Shown piece after piece: positions 1-9,322 of a stretch of 11,423 nt of DNA (position 1 is its first letter; each line of letters begins with the position of its first letter). The notes beneath the pieces were generated by a model. It did no database searches and was not told the DNA's origin. It saw only the letters and a program-made list of their open reading frames with translations. The DNA comes from Silvimonas sp. JCM 19000. GTDB lineage: Bacteria; Pseudomonadota; Gammaproteobacteria; Burkholderiales; Chitinibacteraceae. The stretch spans positions 1 through 11,423 of the forward strand of contig BBFD01000124.1 in assembly GCA_001313065.1 (NCBI GenBank), read 5' to 3'. Made by a program: the position numbers and the translations under genes.

Positions 1-1937
1 GGGGGCGGAGGGGGCGGTGATGCCTCGTCTGGTGTTGCCGTGCCAGTGCAGGACAAATCGGCACAAATCGATTTCGCCGGGCAAACACTCGGCGCAAATG
101 GCGGCCTGGGCGATACATTATCTGCCACCGCCACAGTCACGTTGACCGCAAAGCTGGCTGCCGGCACCTATGTCAAAGTCGATAACAGCCAGGACCGATT
201 TGCCTCGACCGGCACAATCACGGCTAGCGCTGATGGTTCAAGTGCGGTGATCGCCATCAACACCTCAAATACACTGGCAGCAGGACGTTACCAAGGCACC
301 ATCGCGCTGCATTTGTGCAGCAGCGCACTCTGCAGCAACGATTACGCGCAATCGAATGTTGAAGCGCATTACATGATCACTGTCGGCGCACCGACCCAAA
401 GCGCAATCGTGCGGCCGCAGATCAGCACCCTCAATCTGACCTACGCCGTCGGCGCGATGCAGCCGCTTGATCTCAAGGTCGATTTGCTGCTGCCTCTCAA
501 CCAATACAAAGGCATCTGGGTCTACGACGAAGACTTCGCCCTCGCCGCCGCGCCTGTGGTTGAGCTGGCACCTGATGGTAAATCAATCACGATAGACGGC
601 ATCTGGGACAACGCTGCACCCGGGGTTTACCGCAACGTGTTCCGCGTGCTGGCCTGCCCGGCAGCCTCGTGCAGCGATCCGGTGGCGCTACCTGTTTACA
701 TCATTGTCAATCGCAAGGTCTTGCCGCGCGACCCTGCAAATCAGGTGGGACTGCTCAGTGACATGCCTGACTGGGCCACTTATGCCGGCAACGCGGCTCA
801 CTCGGCGTATGTACCCCATGCGTTTTCTGCGGATCGTTTCAGCGTGCGCTGGACTACCGAAGTCGGACAGCGCTACAGCAGTGTGACCAGCGTGGTGACT
901 CACGGCGGGCTGGTATATACCAATGGCACATACCATTTTCTCGCGCTGTCCCAGGACGATGGTCATACCGTGTGGAGCCAACCCTTTATTGGCGCGCAGC
1001 CGCCTGCGTTGGGTCAGGGCACCATCTACACGTCTTATTCAAATGAGAGCAATCCGGCCAATACTTTTTTTTCTACGGGCTGGATGCAGCAACCGGAGCC
1101 GTGCGTTTTCGCACCGAATATGCAAGCGGCGGACCGCAACTGCTGAATGCACCCGTTTATGATCGCGGTCAGGTCATCGAAGAAAGATACAGCGGCATGC
1201 AAGGGTATGACGCAAGCTCGGGCGCGCTGCAGTTTCAGACGCCGCTAACCGGTTTGTACTCAAACTGGATACCCACGGTGGATAGCCAATATGCCTATCT
1301 TTGGCATCCGGTCACTGGCGAAAAAAACTGAATTGCTGAGTCTGGATCGCAACACGGGAGCCGTTGCCGTGGTTTTGCCGCTGGATATCTCGCCCAACAG
1401 CTTGTTTCCGGACTACGAATTGCCGCCGCTGATTCCGCTGGATGACCACACGCTGCTGCTGAACTCAGCATCCAGTAACGACACCGTGGATCTGGCTTGT
1501 ACGCGATGAATCCGCAGACCGGTGCCATACGTTGGCACACCAGCGGCTATATCAGTGGCTCGGCCGTGGGTGACGGTGTTGTGGTGTCGGCCAATATTGA
1601 TTACGGCAATACGCCGGTACGTCGCGTGGAAGTGAGAGACATCGCGACGGGCAATCTGCTGTCACAGTGGCTACTGCCGTCTTCGGATACCTCGCGATTC
1701 CAGAGTTACCCGGTCCTGACCGCCAACCTGATCATCGTCAGTACGTGGCAACGTACTTACTTTATTGATCGGACCACGATGCAAACGGTGTGGACCCTGC
1801 CTATCGCCGGCAAGCTGGCAATTTCCGCAGAAGGTTTGCTGCTGATTCTGGATAGCTCAACCAGCAGCCAGCACTCGGCCGATCCCTCGCTGCTGATCGC
1901 GGTAAATCTGAACGGCCCCGCCACCAACACGCACTGA
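1..1937 (+). CDS. Ig-like repeat / PQQ-type beta-propeller lipoprotein, 5'-partial, three frameshifts
   Basis: The reading frame is open from base 1, so the gene begins upstream. The first visible residues are six glycines followed by DASSG, like the linker behind the lipobox cysteine of many secreted lipoproteins; that it is a lipoprotein is inference. Two Ig-like repeats follow (about residues 23-128 and 137-237), each ending with a G-x-Y strand, a paired cysteine motif (C106/C111 and C219/C224) and a Y-x-I-x-V strand. From about residue 257 (DWATYAGNAAHSAY) comes a propeller with PQQ-like blades: LDAATGAVRF at 1080-1109, LSLDRNTGAV near 1336-1365, LYAMNPQTGAIRW at 1497-1535. The frame changes at the T8 run 1065-1072 (-1 or +2), the A7 run 1321-1327 (+1) and about 1491-1496 (-1); repairing these gives roughly 645 visible residues ending at TGA 1935-1937. 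No quinoprotein dehydrogenase catalytic signature is visible, so a binding or scaffold role (BamB-like fold) is likelier than an enzyme. Function unknown. Confidence 0.75.
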
Positions 1938-1961
1938 AACTGCCCGCGCAGTCCTGATGCA

Positions 1962-1984
1962 AACGCCCCGCCCGCCGGGGCGTT
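1962..1984. terminator. Probable bidirectional terminator between convergent genes
   Basis: An 8-bp perfect stem (aacgcccc 1962-1969 with ggggcgtt 1977-1984) and a 7-nt loop lie in the 74-bp gap between the propeller gene (+) and the Nudix gene (-), which converge here. The trailing tract is only TTGTTG, so intrinsic termination may be weak, but position and stem strength fit. Confidence 0.6.
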
Positions 1985-2011
1985 GTTGCGTCCGGGTCCT
2001 GCGCAAGGCGG

Positions 2012-2659
2012 CTAGCTGGCGGTCTGATCCTGCGGCTCGCCGCCCACGCCCAGCGCGCGCGCCAGCAGCATCAGCATGCCGGCGGTGGCGCCCCACACCA
2101 CTACGCCTTCGCTCTCGATAAACAAGGTGCGGCCGCGCACGCCGCGGCGTTCTATCCAGCGGCGCTGAAACCGCGTCGGGTCGAGCAGGGTTTGTACCGG
2201 CAGTTCAAAGATGGCGGCAACTTCGGAGGGCGCGGCGGCAAGGGCGGCGCCGGGCGTGACCACGGCCACGATGGGGGTGATCACAAAGCCGGTAATCGTG
2301 TGATACCGGCCGAGCTGGCCCACCACCTGCACGCTGGCGGGCGGCAGTGCAATTTCTTCCCAGGCTTCGCGGATGGCAGCGGCAGCGGCATCGGCGTCTT
2401 CCGGATCAATGCGGCCGCCGGGAAAACTGATCTGCCCGGCGTGGTTGGATAGCGCGTGCGAGCGCTCGGTCAGGATGATGCGGGTGCCGTCGGGATATGG
2501 CACCAGCGCAATCAAGACTGCGGCTGGGCGTTGACCATGGTGGTCAGACATATCGCCCGCCGCTTGTTGTTGTGCCTGGGCCAGCCGCTGTTGCAGCCAG
2601 GCATGCCAGGCGTTGATATCGCCCATAGCGGGCCATTGCACGGGCGGACGCGGATTCAT
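2012..2659 (-). CDS. Nudix hydrolase, NudL-type CoA pyrophosphatase
   Basis: Intact 215-residue protein, the only gene in the window without a frameshift. It carries the signature that sets the CoA pyrophosphatase (UPF0035) branch apart from other Nudix proteins: LTERS at residues 63-67 leading into HAGQISFPGG at 73-82, followed by the Nudix box ending REAWEEIAL (97-105). Spacing matches E. coli NudL as I remember it, including Asp where the generic box has its first Glu, and Ala for Gly near the end. Family knowledge: such enzymes cleave CoA and its derivatives to 4'-phosphopantetheine plus 3',5'-ADP in the cytosol, with Mg2+ or Mn2+. The metal-binding glutamates of REAWEE are present. The ATG at 2659 overlaps the stop of the upstream channel gene by four bases (ATGA), indicating translational coupling, and the gene ends with TAG at 2012-2014. 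The physiological substrate is inferred from the family. Confidence 0.92.
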   Translation of the reverse strand: MNPRPPVQWPAMGDINAWHAWLQQRLAQAQQQAAGDMSDHHGQRPAAVLIALVPYPDGTRIILTERSHALSNHAGQISFPGGRIDPEDADAAAAAIREAWEEIALPPASVQVVGQLGRYHTITGFVITPIVAVVTPGAALAAAPSEVAAIFELPVQTLLDPTRFQRRWIERRGVRGRTLFIESEGVVVWGATAGMLMLLARALGVGGEPQDQTAS

Positions 2660-3274
2660 TCTTTGACTCGGGGTAAACGGAATTCGCGCGTATGCGCGAT
2701 CAATCTTAATAACAGGCCGACCACCAGCAAAGCCCAGCCCACGCCTTCGCCCACCACGCCAGCGGTGCGCGCACCATACAGCGCCACGGCGACTATCAGC
2801 GCCACCGTGCCGTAGAAATCTTCATGCAGGATAAACGGCACTTCGTTGACCATCATGTCGCGTACCAGGCCACCGCCCACCGCCGTCACAAAGCCCAGAA
2901 ACGCCACGCCAAACAGGTTGAGATGAGCGTCTATGCCGACTTGCGCCCCCGCCAGGCTGAACGCAACCAGCCCGATGGATCGCCACGATAAACAAGCGGT
3001 TAAGCATGCCGGTATTGCGGGTATGCAATTTGAGCAGCAGCGAGGCCAGCAGCGCGGCAATGATCAAAAAGATTGGCGTGGCGTCGATAAACACGCGCGG
3101 CGTGCGGCTGAGCAGCACATCGCGGATGATGCCGCCGCCGATGGCGGTGAGCAGCGCCACGATCACAATGCCGAGCAGATCGAGCCGCTTGCGCACGCCC
3201 ACCAGATAGCCCGCGACCGTAAAGGCCACCGTGCCGATGTTGTAGATCCATTCAAAGTGCAGCAGCGTATTCAT
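2656..3274 (-). CDS. TRIC-type cation channel family membrane protein (UPF0126, YicG-like), one frameshift
   Basis: About 206 residues after repair, the usual size for this family. It is strongly hydrophobic with roughly seven membrane segments and shows the internal duplication typical of UPF0126/TRIC proteins: TAIGGGIIRDVLLSRTP in the first half and TAVGGGLVRDMMVNEVP in the second, each with the GGGxxRD motif at a helix break. Family knowledge: prokaryotic TRIC proteins are trimeric monovalent-cation (K+) channels of the inner membrane; the physiological role of most bacterial members is not known. The frame breaks at about 2979-2984 (net +1 or -2). The first half ends ...NRLFIVA and the second resumes SIGLVAFSLAGAQ. 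The start is ATG at 3274 because the first helix (NIGTVAFTVAGYLVG) begins shortly after it. The stop overlaps the Nudix start by four bases, so the two form an operon, transcribed divergently from metG. Confidence 0.87.
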
Positions 3275-3368
3275 CTTGTTTTATATAGGCCAGAACCGGC
3301 GCAAAGCCGGGCTGGCGGGTCTTAAGGGATAGATTGGGGGCGTAAAACGCGGGACTGGGCATGTGCGG

Positions 3369-3374
3369 TATAAT
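3369..3374 (+). promoter_or_regulatory. Candidate -10 box for metG
   Basis: A perfect TATAAT lies 35 bases before the metG start in the 135-bp divergent gap (3275-3409). It is centred in a short inverted repeat (tgcgg / ccgca on either side). No good -35 hexamer is visible at 16-18 bp spacing, nor a TGn extension, so the promoter call rests on the -10 and its position. The expected leader is about 30 nt. The nearest Shine-Dalgarno-like bases (GGA at 3396-3398) are weak and distant. For the opposite strand, TATATAA at 3281-3287 is too close to the channel start to call. Confidence 0.5.
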
Positions 3375-3409
3375 CCGCAGTTCTGATCACCCTACGGATC
3401 CCCGCCCCC

Positions 3410-5453
3410 ATGAAGCGCAAGATACTCGTAACCTCCGCCCTGCCCTATGCCAACGGTGCCATCCACCTTGGGCATATGGTGGAGCATATCCAGACCGACA
3501 TCTGGGTGCGCTTTCAAAAGATGCGGGGCCATGAATGCCATAGCGTGTGTGCGGATGATACCCATGGCACGCCCATCATGCTGCGCGCTGAGAAAGAAGG
3601 CATTACGCCGGAGCAATTGATTGCGGGCGTGGCCAAAGAACACCAGCGCGATTTTGAAGGCTTTTACGTCAATTACGACAATTACGGCAGCACGCATTCG
3701 GAAGAGAATCGCGAGTTCTCTTATCGCATCTATAACGCGCTGAAGGCCAATGGCAAGATCGCCAATCGCACCATCAGCCAGTTATATGATCCGCAAAAAA
3801 AACATGTTTTTGCCGGATCGTTTTGTCAAAGGCGAATGCCCCAAGTGCCATTCCAAAGACCAGTACGGTGATAACTGTGAAGTCTGTGGCACCACTTATT
3901 CGCCCACCGATCTGATCAATCCGTATTCGGCGGTTTCTGGCGCGACGCCGGAATTGCGTGATTCCGAGCATTATTTTTTCAAGCTGGGCGATTGCGAAGC
4001 ATTTTTTGCGCGGCTGGACCACCGGCACTGCCCCGGTCAATGGCGCGGACCGTCCGCGCCTGCAAGAAGGGGCGGCCAACAAACTGAACGAATGGTTTGA
4101 AGCAGGCCTGAACGACTGGGATATCAGCCGCGACGCGCCCTATTTCGGTTTTGAAATTCCCGATGCACCGGGCAAGTATTTCTATGTCTGGCTGGATGCG
4201 CCGGTGGGCTATATGGCCAGCCACAAGCAATTATGCCAACGCCTGGGCCTGGATTTTGACAGCTACTGGAACAAGGATAGCGACGCCGAGCTGTACCACC
4301 ATATCGGCAAAGATATTCTGTATTTCCACGCGCTGTTCTGGCCGGCAATGCTGGAATATGCCGGTTATCGCACCCCGACCGGTATCAATGCGCACGGTTT
4401 CTTGACGGTGGATGGCCAGAAGATGTCCAAGAGCCGCGGTACTTTTATTACGGCTGAATCTTATCTGCGCCATCTGAACCCGGAATGGCTGCGTTATTAC
4501 TTTGCCGCCAAGCTCAATAGCGCCATCGAAGATCTGGATCTGAATCTGGATGACTTTGTCGCGCGGGTAAATAGCGATCTGATCGGCAAATACATCAATA
4601 TCGCCAGCCGCGCAGCCGGTTTTATCAGCAAGCGTTTCAATAACACGCTGGCGGCCGATCTGGGTGATGCTGGCCCGCTGGCCGAACTGCAGAACGCGGC
4701 TGAAGGCATCGCCGCGCAGTGGGAAAACCGCGAATACAGCCGGGCGGTGCGCGACATCATGGCGTTGACTGATCTGGTCAACCAGTACGTCGACGCGCAC
4801 AAGCGTGGGAAATCGCCAAGCAGGAAGGCCAGGACGCAGAACTGCAACGCGTGTGCTCGGTGTTGATTAACGCCTTCCGCATCCTGACGATTTATCTGAA
4901 GCCGGTGCTGCCCAAGCTGGCGGCCGATGTCGAGGCCTTCCTCAACGTGGGCCCGCTGACCTGGCAAGACGCCAGCACGCTGCTGACCAACCATTCCATC
5001 AACACCTATCAGCATCTGATGACGCGGGTAGACGGTAAGAATATCGAAGCCATGATCGAAGAAAACAAACAAAGCCTGGCCCCGGTGGCCGAAGTCGCCA
5101 AGCCGGATTACGAGATCCCCGAAATCGAGCCGACCATCAGCATCGACGACTTTATGAAGATTGATCTGCGCGTGGCAAAGATCGTCGATGCCAAGCATGT
5201 GGAGGGCGCGGAAAAGCTATTGCAGCTGACGCTGGATATCGGCACCGAAACGCGCAATGTGTTTGCCGGCATCAAATCCGCATACAAGCCGGAAGATCTG
5301 ATCGGCCGCCACACCGTGATGGTGGCCAATCTGGCGCCGCGCAAGATGAAGTTCGGCATGTCGGAAGGCATGGTGCTGGCGGCGGGTGGCGATGGCGGTT
5401 TGTATGTGCTGACGCCGGATCTGGGTGCCAAGCCGGGCATGCGGGTCAAATAA
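3410..5453 (+). CDS. metG: Methionyl-tRNA synthetase, three frameshifts
   Basis: Charges tRNA-Met with methionine in the cytosol; essential for elongation and, through initiator tRNA, for initiation. Visible motifs: [11 protein letters not shown] with the class I HLGH signature at residues 19-22; [11 protein letters not shown]; a zinc knuckle with two cysteine pairs (CPKC ... CEVC, about 3838-3890); [15 protein letters not shown]; the KMSKS loop at 4420-4434; and a C-terminal EMAP/Trbp111-type tRNA-binding domain from about 5149 ([20 protein letters not shown] ... [12 protein letters not shown]). This is the long dimeric form; repair gives 680 residues, against about 677 in E. coli. The frame breaks at the A8 run 3795-3802 (+1; seven A restores [10 protein letters not shown]), the T6 run 4002-4007 (+1; five T restores EAFLRGW) and about 4804-4808 (-1; one more C restores [11 protein letters not shown]). 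An essential gene cannot plausibly carry three disruptions, so these are taken as sequence errors. Start ATG 3410, stop TAA 5451-5453. Confidence 0.97.
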
Positions 5454-5470
5454 GCGACTGTATGTTTGCA

Positions 5471-5508
5471 AAAAAACCGCGCCCGTTTAACGGCGCGGTT
5501 TTTTTTTT
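5471..5508. terminator. Bidirectional Rho-independent terminator (metG / histidine kinase)
   Basis: Stem ccgcgcc (5477-5483) pairs with ggcgcgg (5492-5498) around an 8-nt loop, with an A tract before it (5470-5476) and a T10 tract after it (5499-5508). The symmetry suits termination in both directions. It lies 17 nt beyond the metG stop and downstream of the oppositely transcribed kinase gene, which ends at 5655. Confidence 0.92.
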
Positions 5509-5536
5509 GAAGCGTGGAGTAATGGCACGCACTGCA

Positions 5537-5631
5537 TAGGGTGGGTCCAGACCCACCATTCAAAGCTTTGTACCCGCACGCGACCGGTTGCGCTCTTCTA
5601 CGCAGCTTTGGATGGTGAGCCTGGACCCACC
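5537..5631. repeat. Diverged two-palindrome copy of the intergenic repeat
   Basis: Two imperfect 18-bp palindromes, ggtgggtccagacccacc (5540-5557) and ggtgagcctggacccacc (5614-5631), are spaced 74 bp start to start. They are relatives of the perfect palindromes at 11206-11423. The flank also matches: GCATAGGGTGGGTC before the first palindrome and TTCAAAG after it are common to both loci. The spacer again begins with TCAAAGC and ends with GCTTTGGA, an inverted pair. The copy fills much of the 146-bp gap between the metG terminator and the kinase stop. Confidence 0.8.
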
Positions 5632-5654
5632 GTATGGCTCATTCTTGTTTGCGC

Positions 5655-7179
5655 TTATGCCACGGTGAGGGGCAAGCGCAGTGTAAATGTGGTGCCCTGC
5701 CCCAGCGTGCTTTGCACATCGATCACACCACCCAGCGTTTGCGTGACCAGGTTGTACACCACATTCAGCCCCAGCCCGCTGCCGCCACTGCCACGCCGCG
5801 TGGTGTAGAACGGGTCAAAGATACGCCCCAGATGTTCCGGCGCAATCCCCTTGCCGTTATCGCTAAAGCGCAGCAAGGCATGGTCCGGGCCATCGGTATG
5901 GACGTCGATGCTGATCAGCCTTCCGCGCCTTCATCAAACGCGTGGGTCAAGGCGTTGGTGACAAAGTTGGTAAACACCTGCGACAACGCCCCCGGATAAC
6001 CGTCCATGCGGATATGCGTGGGACATTCCAGTTTGACTTCAATGGCGGTGCGTTTGAGTTTGGGGCTGAGGCTGGTGATGACTTCGTGCAGGTATTCACA
6101 CAGGCCAAAGGCCCGGCGGGCTTCCGAGGTCTGGTCCACCGCCACTTGTTTAAAGCTGTGGATCAGTTCAGCCGCGCGGCTGGCGTTGGACAAAATCAGT
6201 TGCGCTGATTGTCCCGCCGTCTCGGTATAACGCAGCAAGTCAGATTTGCGCACGCCACCGCTGTCTACATTGGCATTAAAGGCCAGCGTCTCTTCGGCCA
6301 GCACCGAGGCGCTGGTCAGAATCACCCCCACCGGCGTATTGATTTCATGCGCTACCCCCGCCACCAGGCCGCCCAGCGACGCCATTTTCTCGGCCTGCAC
6401 CAGGCTGGCCTGGGTGTCTTTGAGCACGCGATAGGCTTCGTCGGTGCGCTCTTTGGCCTGGCGGATGGCAATTTCGGCCGCTTTGCGCTCTTCCAGTTCG
6501 GTCAGCAAACGGCGCGCGATCCGCTCGACCCCATCCGCCACCTGGCCTACTTCATCATCACGCCGCCCGGGCAAGCGCAGATCATTGAGCGAGAAGGTCG
6601 GGGTATCGGCAGCGCGGTCCAGCGCATTGCGCAGGGCCGACAAGGGTCGCAGCAACACGCGGCTGTAACTGGTCATCAGCGCCAGCACCATGATGGTATC
6701 AAGCACCAGAATTTCGATGACCTTGGTCACGATCAGCCGGTCCAGCCGTTCGGTAATGCGTTGTCGGCTCAGCACTACGTGCACATTGCCGATGGGATGA
6801 TCGCCGTCGTTGCTGTGATAGTTGAGTTTGAAGTCGCGCGTGATGCCGTCGCTGTCATCAGGCAGCCCGTGGGTAACCACCATGCTGCCATCGCGGCGGC
6901 GTACCGCTTGCAGGCCCTCGGCGGTCTGGACGCCACATAGGCCAGATCGGTGGATTGCATTTCGGCATCCAGCACGCGCTGCAATTGCGCTTCATCAAAA
7001 TTCCACAAGATGCCAGGCAGCACGGTTTGCAGCCGGCTTTGCAGCGACTGCGCCATCAGGCCAAATTGCTGATCGGCGTTATCGCGGCTCTGAAACCACG
7101 ACACGACGCCAGAAATACTCAGCACGGTGGTGACGATGGCCAACACCAGCAGGTTGAGACGAGACCGAATGCTATGCAC
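5655..7179 (-). CDS. Membrane-bound sensor histidine kinase, two frameshifts
   Basis: About 508 residues after repair. Order: N-terminal membrane helix (residues 9-29, [17 protein letters not shown]), periplasmic sensor region containing [12 protein letters not shown] (59-70), second helix near 152-175, HAMP-like segment ([14 protein letters not shown]), charged coiled coil, then dimerisation/phosphoacceptor domain with [11 protein letters not shown] (His about 278, codon 6347-6349), and an ATPase domain with N box ([13 protein letters not shown]), G1 (DNGKGI), F box ([11 protein letters not shown]) and G2 (GSGLGLN). This resembles HPK4-type kinases that end after the catalytic domain; no receiver or DNA-binding domain follows. 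The frame breaks at about 6929-6934 (-1) and 5917-5920 (-1), in the sensor region and between the N and G1 boxes. The start is taken as GTG at 7179, just before the first helix, with GGGA 7 nt upstream. No response regulator lies nearby, so the signal and output are unknown. Confidence 0.9.
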
Positions 7180-7277
7180 GTGAGCGTCCCGAACAGTAAT
7201 TCGCTCTATCGTAGCCCAAAGCCGCTGCCGATACGTTTGCTGCCGCGACGTTGTCGCGCGATAAATACGGCTGTAAC

Positions 7278-7305
7278 AAAAAACGGGCGGAACCAGGTCC
7301 GCCCG
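7278..7305 (-). terminator. Rho-independent terminator of the DUF3857 gene
   Basis: Read on the minus strand, an 8-bp perfect stem (7298-7305 with 7284-7291) and 6-nt loop are followed by TTTTTTGTT (from 7283 down). It lies 28 bp past the stop of the DUF3857 gene and about 100 bp before the kinase start, so the two same-strand genes are probably separate transcripts. A small second hairpin (cgcgac 7244-7249 / gtcgcg 7253-7258) lies in the remaining gap, purpose unknown. Confidence 0.88.
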
Positions 7306-7332
7306 CGTGGGGATGCAGAACAGCGCGCCACT

Positions 7333-9241
7333 TCAGCGCGTAGCAACGGCTGCCTTGCCACTGCGCATGGCGGCGGCTGCGGCGGCATCACCGCTGACAT
7401 ACACCAGGCGGCCGTGGGTGGCACGTTCCACATCTTTCATCACCGGCTTAAGCGCCGCAAACTGGGCCGGCGAGCACGAGGCGCCCTGGGTATCGAGGGC
7501 AAAGTGGCGCACCAGTTTGACGGTGTTGCCGCTCTGGGTATAACGCGCGCTCATCGACACCGCATCACGCTGGATTTCAACATCACGCGGCAAATACACC
7601 ACGTGCATCGAGGCCGGCAATTCAATCTGCACTTCGTCATCCACGCCAAAACCGGAGCAGGCAAAGTCGCGCGTGCGCTGCGGCAACTGAAAGCGCGTCA
7701 GGATATTGCCCAGCGAAATCGGGCCTTCTCGCGCGCTGACAAAACCCAGCGTGCCCGCTTCGGGCTGATCCACGTAGTTGGCGATATGTTGGGTCAGGCG
7801 GTAGCCGCTCTCGTCCGCATGGGTTTGCGGCAACAATTCCAGGCTGGCATCGCTTCCATGCCGCTCTCTGCCAGATTGCGGCTGGCCCATTCGTGCATCT
7901 TGTCGGCGCCGATGCTGTCGAGAAACTGCCGGTTGGTCATGCCGGCAATGCCAAAGCCGACGATATCAGTGGCACGGGTCGCCGAGCCGTCTTCGGCAAT
8001 CTTGATGCTGGTCCGGCGCACCACGCGATCACGCAGCGGCGAGCCGACCGGGGTATTACGCACGCCGTTAAAATCGCGCGTAATCAACACCGGCTTGGAC
8101 AAATCAGTCTCCGGCAACACGCCAAACGGCGCCAGATCGGCCGTCGAATCCAGGAACATGCCCAGCGACGGCACATAGTTGATGTCGTGATTAAACCAGC
8201 CCGCCACCGGCACCGACGGCAACTTGTAGGTGCGCGTGTCGGCCGTGATCAGCACTTGCGACGACTCGATGCCCTTGGCGCGCAACAGCGCTTCCAGCAA
8301 GGTGGCGTGGTCTTTGCAATCGCCGTAATGGTTGGCCAGGATGGTGGCGGTGTCATGCGGCACCATGCCACCGGCGCCCACATACACGGCGATATAGCGA
8401 ATATTGCGGCGCACCCAGTCATATAGCGCGCTGGCTTGTTGACGCTGCCCGCTGATACCGCTGGTGACTTCATCGGCCAGTTTCTGCACTTCGGGCGTGA
8501 CCACGGCTTTGGCGGCGGCGCGCGATTGATAGGCGTCGGCGACGGCTTTCCAGTCCGCAAAGGTCGTCAGGTAAACGTGCGGGGTTTGTTGCCAACCATC
8601 CACCTCGCCGCCTTCGCGGGTCACAGTGTTCTTGTTGGCATAGGTGTAGCTGACGCGCTTGCGGCCAGGCTCAGCCGATTCGGTATGCGGCTGCATCGCC
8701 ACCACATCGGTCTGCAGCGCCATTTCGGCGGGTAATCAATCTGCACGCTGACGGCGTCATGGACCACGGCGTCGTCAAAGCCCAGTTGCATGCTCATGCC
8801 ATTGGGCAGATCAGTTTCTTTGCGGGTGAAGCGATAGCGGTAATGCACCGCGTCGCCGGGGCTGACGCGCGGAAAAGTAATCTGGATCAGTTGGTTCTCG
8901 GGCATCGATACGCCACCGAGCATGCCGTCCTGCGTCTTGAAACCTTGTTCTGGCACAGCGACCACGCTGCCGTCGGCATGCACGGTTTCGGCAGCCAGAA
9001 TATCGAGCGCCTGGCGGCCGCGCTGGTAGCTCAGGTATTGCTGCCCCAACGACGAGGCACCGCCTTGATCGACAGCCTGAAATTTAAGGTCGACCGTATC
9101 GGTGTAAGTGTGGTCGGCATTAATGACCACTTCGTGCTTTTCCCAAACCACACGCACATGGCCCTGGCCCTCGGCAAAACTATGGGCCGACAGGGCGCTG
9201 AACAAGGCGAGCGAGGCAAGGCGAACAACGGGCTTCTTCAC
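7333..9241 (-). CDS. Exported DUF3857 / transglutaminase-like protein, two frameshifts
   Basis: About 636 residues after repair, typical of DUF3857-transglutaminase proteins. A signal peptide covers roughly residues 1-23 (basic KKPVVR, hydrophobic core, likely cleavage after SFA). A DUF3857 beta-rich domain follows (about 50-220; FPRVSPGDAVHYRYRF), then a transglutaminase/papain-fold core with the full triad: Cys309 in GDCKDHATLLEALLRA, His352 in WFNHDINYV and Asp365 in FLDSTADL. The rest (about 430-636) is beta-rich and of unknown function. Intact triad residues suggest a thiol-dependent peptidase or transferase in the periplasm, but substrates of this family are not established. The frame breaks at about 8723-8727 (-1) and 7850-7853 (-1); neither removes a catalytic residue. 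The start is GTG 9241, supported by GGAG 8 nt upstream and the signal peptide directly after. It is transcribed away from the PLD gene and ends before its own terminator. Confidence 0.88.
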
Positions 9242-9249
9242 TAAAGTGA

Positions 9250-9253
9250 CTCC
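9250..9253 (-). promoter_or_regulatory. Ribosome binding site supporting a GTG start
   Basis: On the minus strand GGAG lies 8 nt before GTG at 9241. This supports the GTG as the start of the DUF3857 gene; no ATG lies at a comparable distance ahead of the signal peptide. Confidence 0.6.
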
Positions 9254-9322
9254 AGCGGCGGGGGTGCTGAATAAAATGAAATGTGCATCTGTGCTGGATT
9301 ATGCGAGCCGAGTCTGATTCCT

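Noticed and set aside
4497..5198. Open frame of 233 codons on the minus strand
   Set aside because: Antisense to the strongly conserved 3' half of metG, with no domain of its own.
3410..5453. metG as a pseudogene or programmed-frameshift gene
   Set aside because: Three breaks, two in homopolymers, would all have to be bypassed in an essential gene. Neighbouring genes show the same pattern, so sequence error is simpler.
6209..6940. Open frame of 243 codons on the plus strand
   Set aside because: Antisense to the kinase HAMP and phosphoacceptor region; composition is rich in His, Gln and Arg with no domain, a shadow of the minus-strand gene.
7244..7258. Second terminator or operator before the kinase
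   Set aside because: A 6-bp stem with a 3-nt loop and no T tract; too weak to call on its own.
6955..8178. Open frame of 407 codons on the plus strand
   Set aside because: It runs antisense through the kinase start and the DUF3857 gene, both of which have clear domains on the minus strand. It has the Arg/His-rich composition of a shadow frame and no recognisable domain.
9299..9304. CATAAT as the -10 box of the DUF3857 gene
   Set aside because: The hexamer at 17-bp spacing on the minus strand (TGTCAG) does not resemble a -35, so the promoter is not supported.
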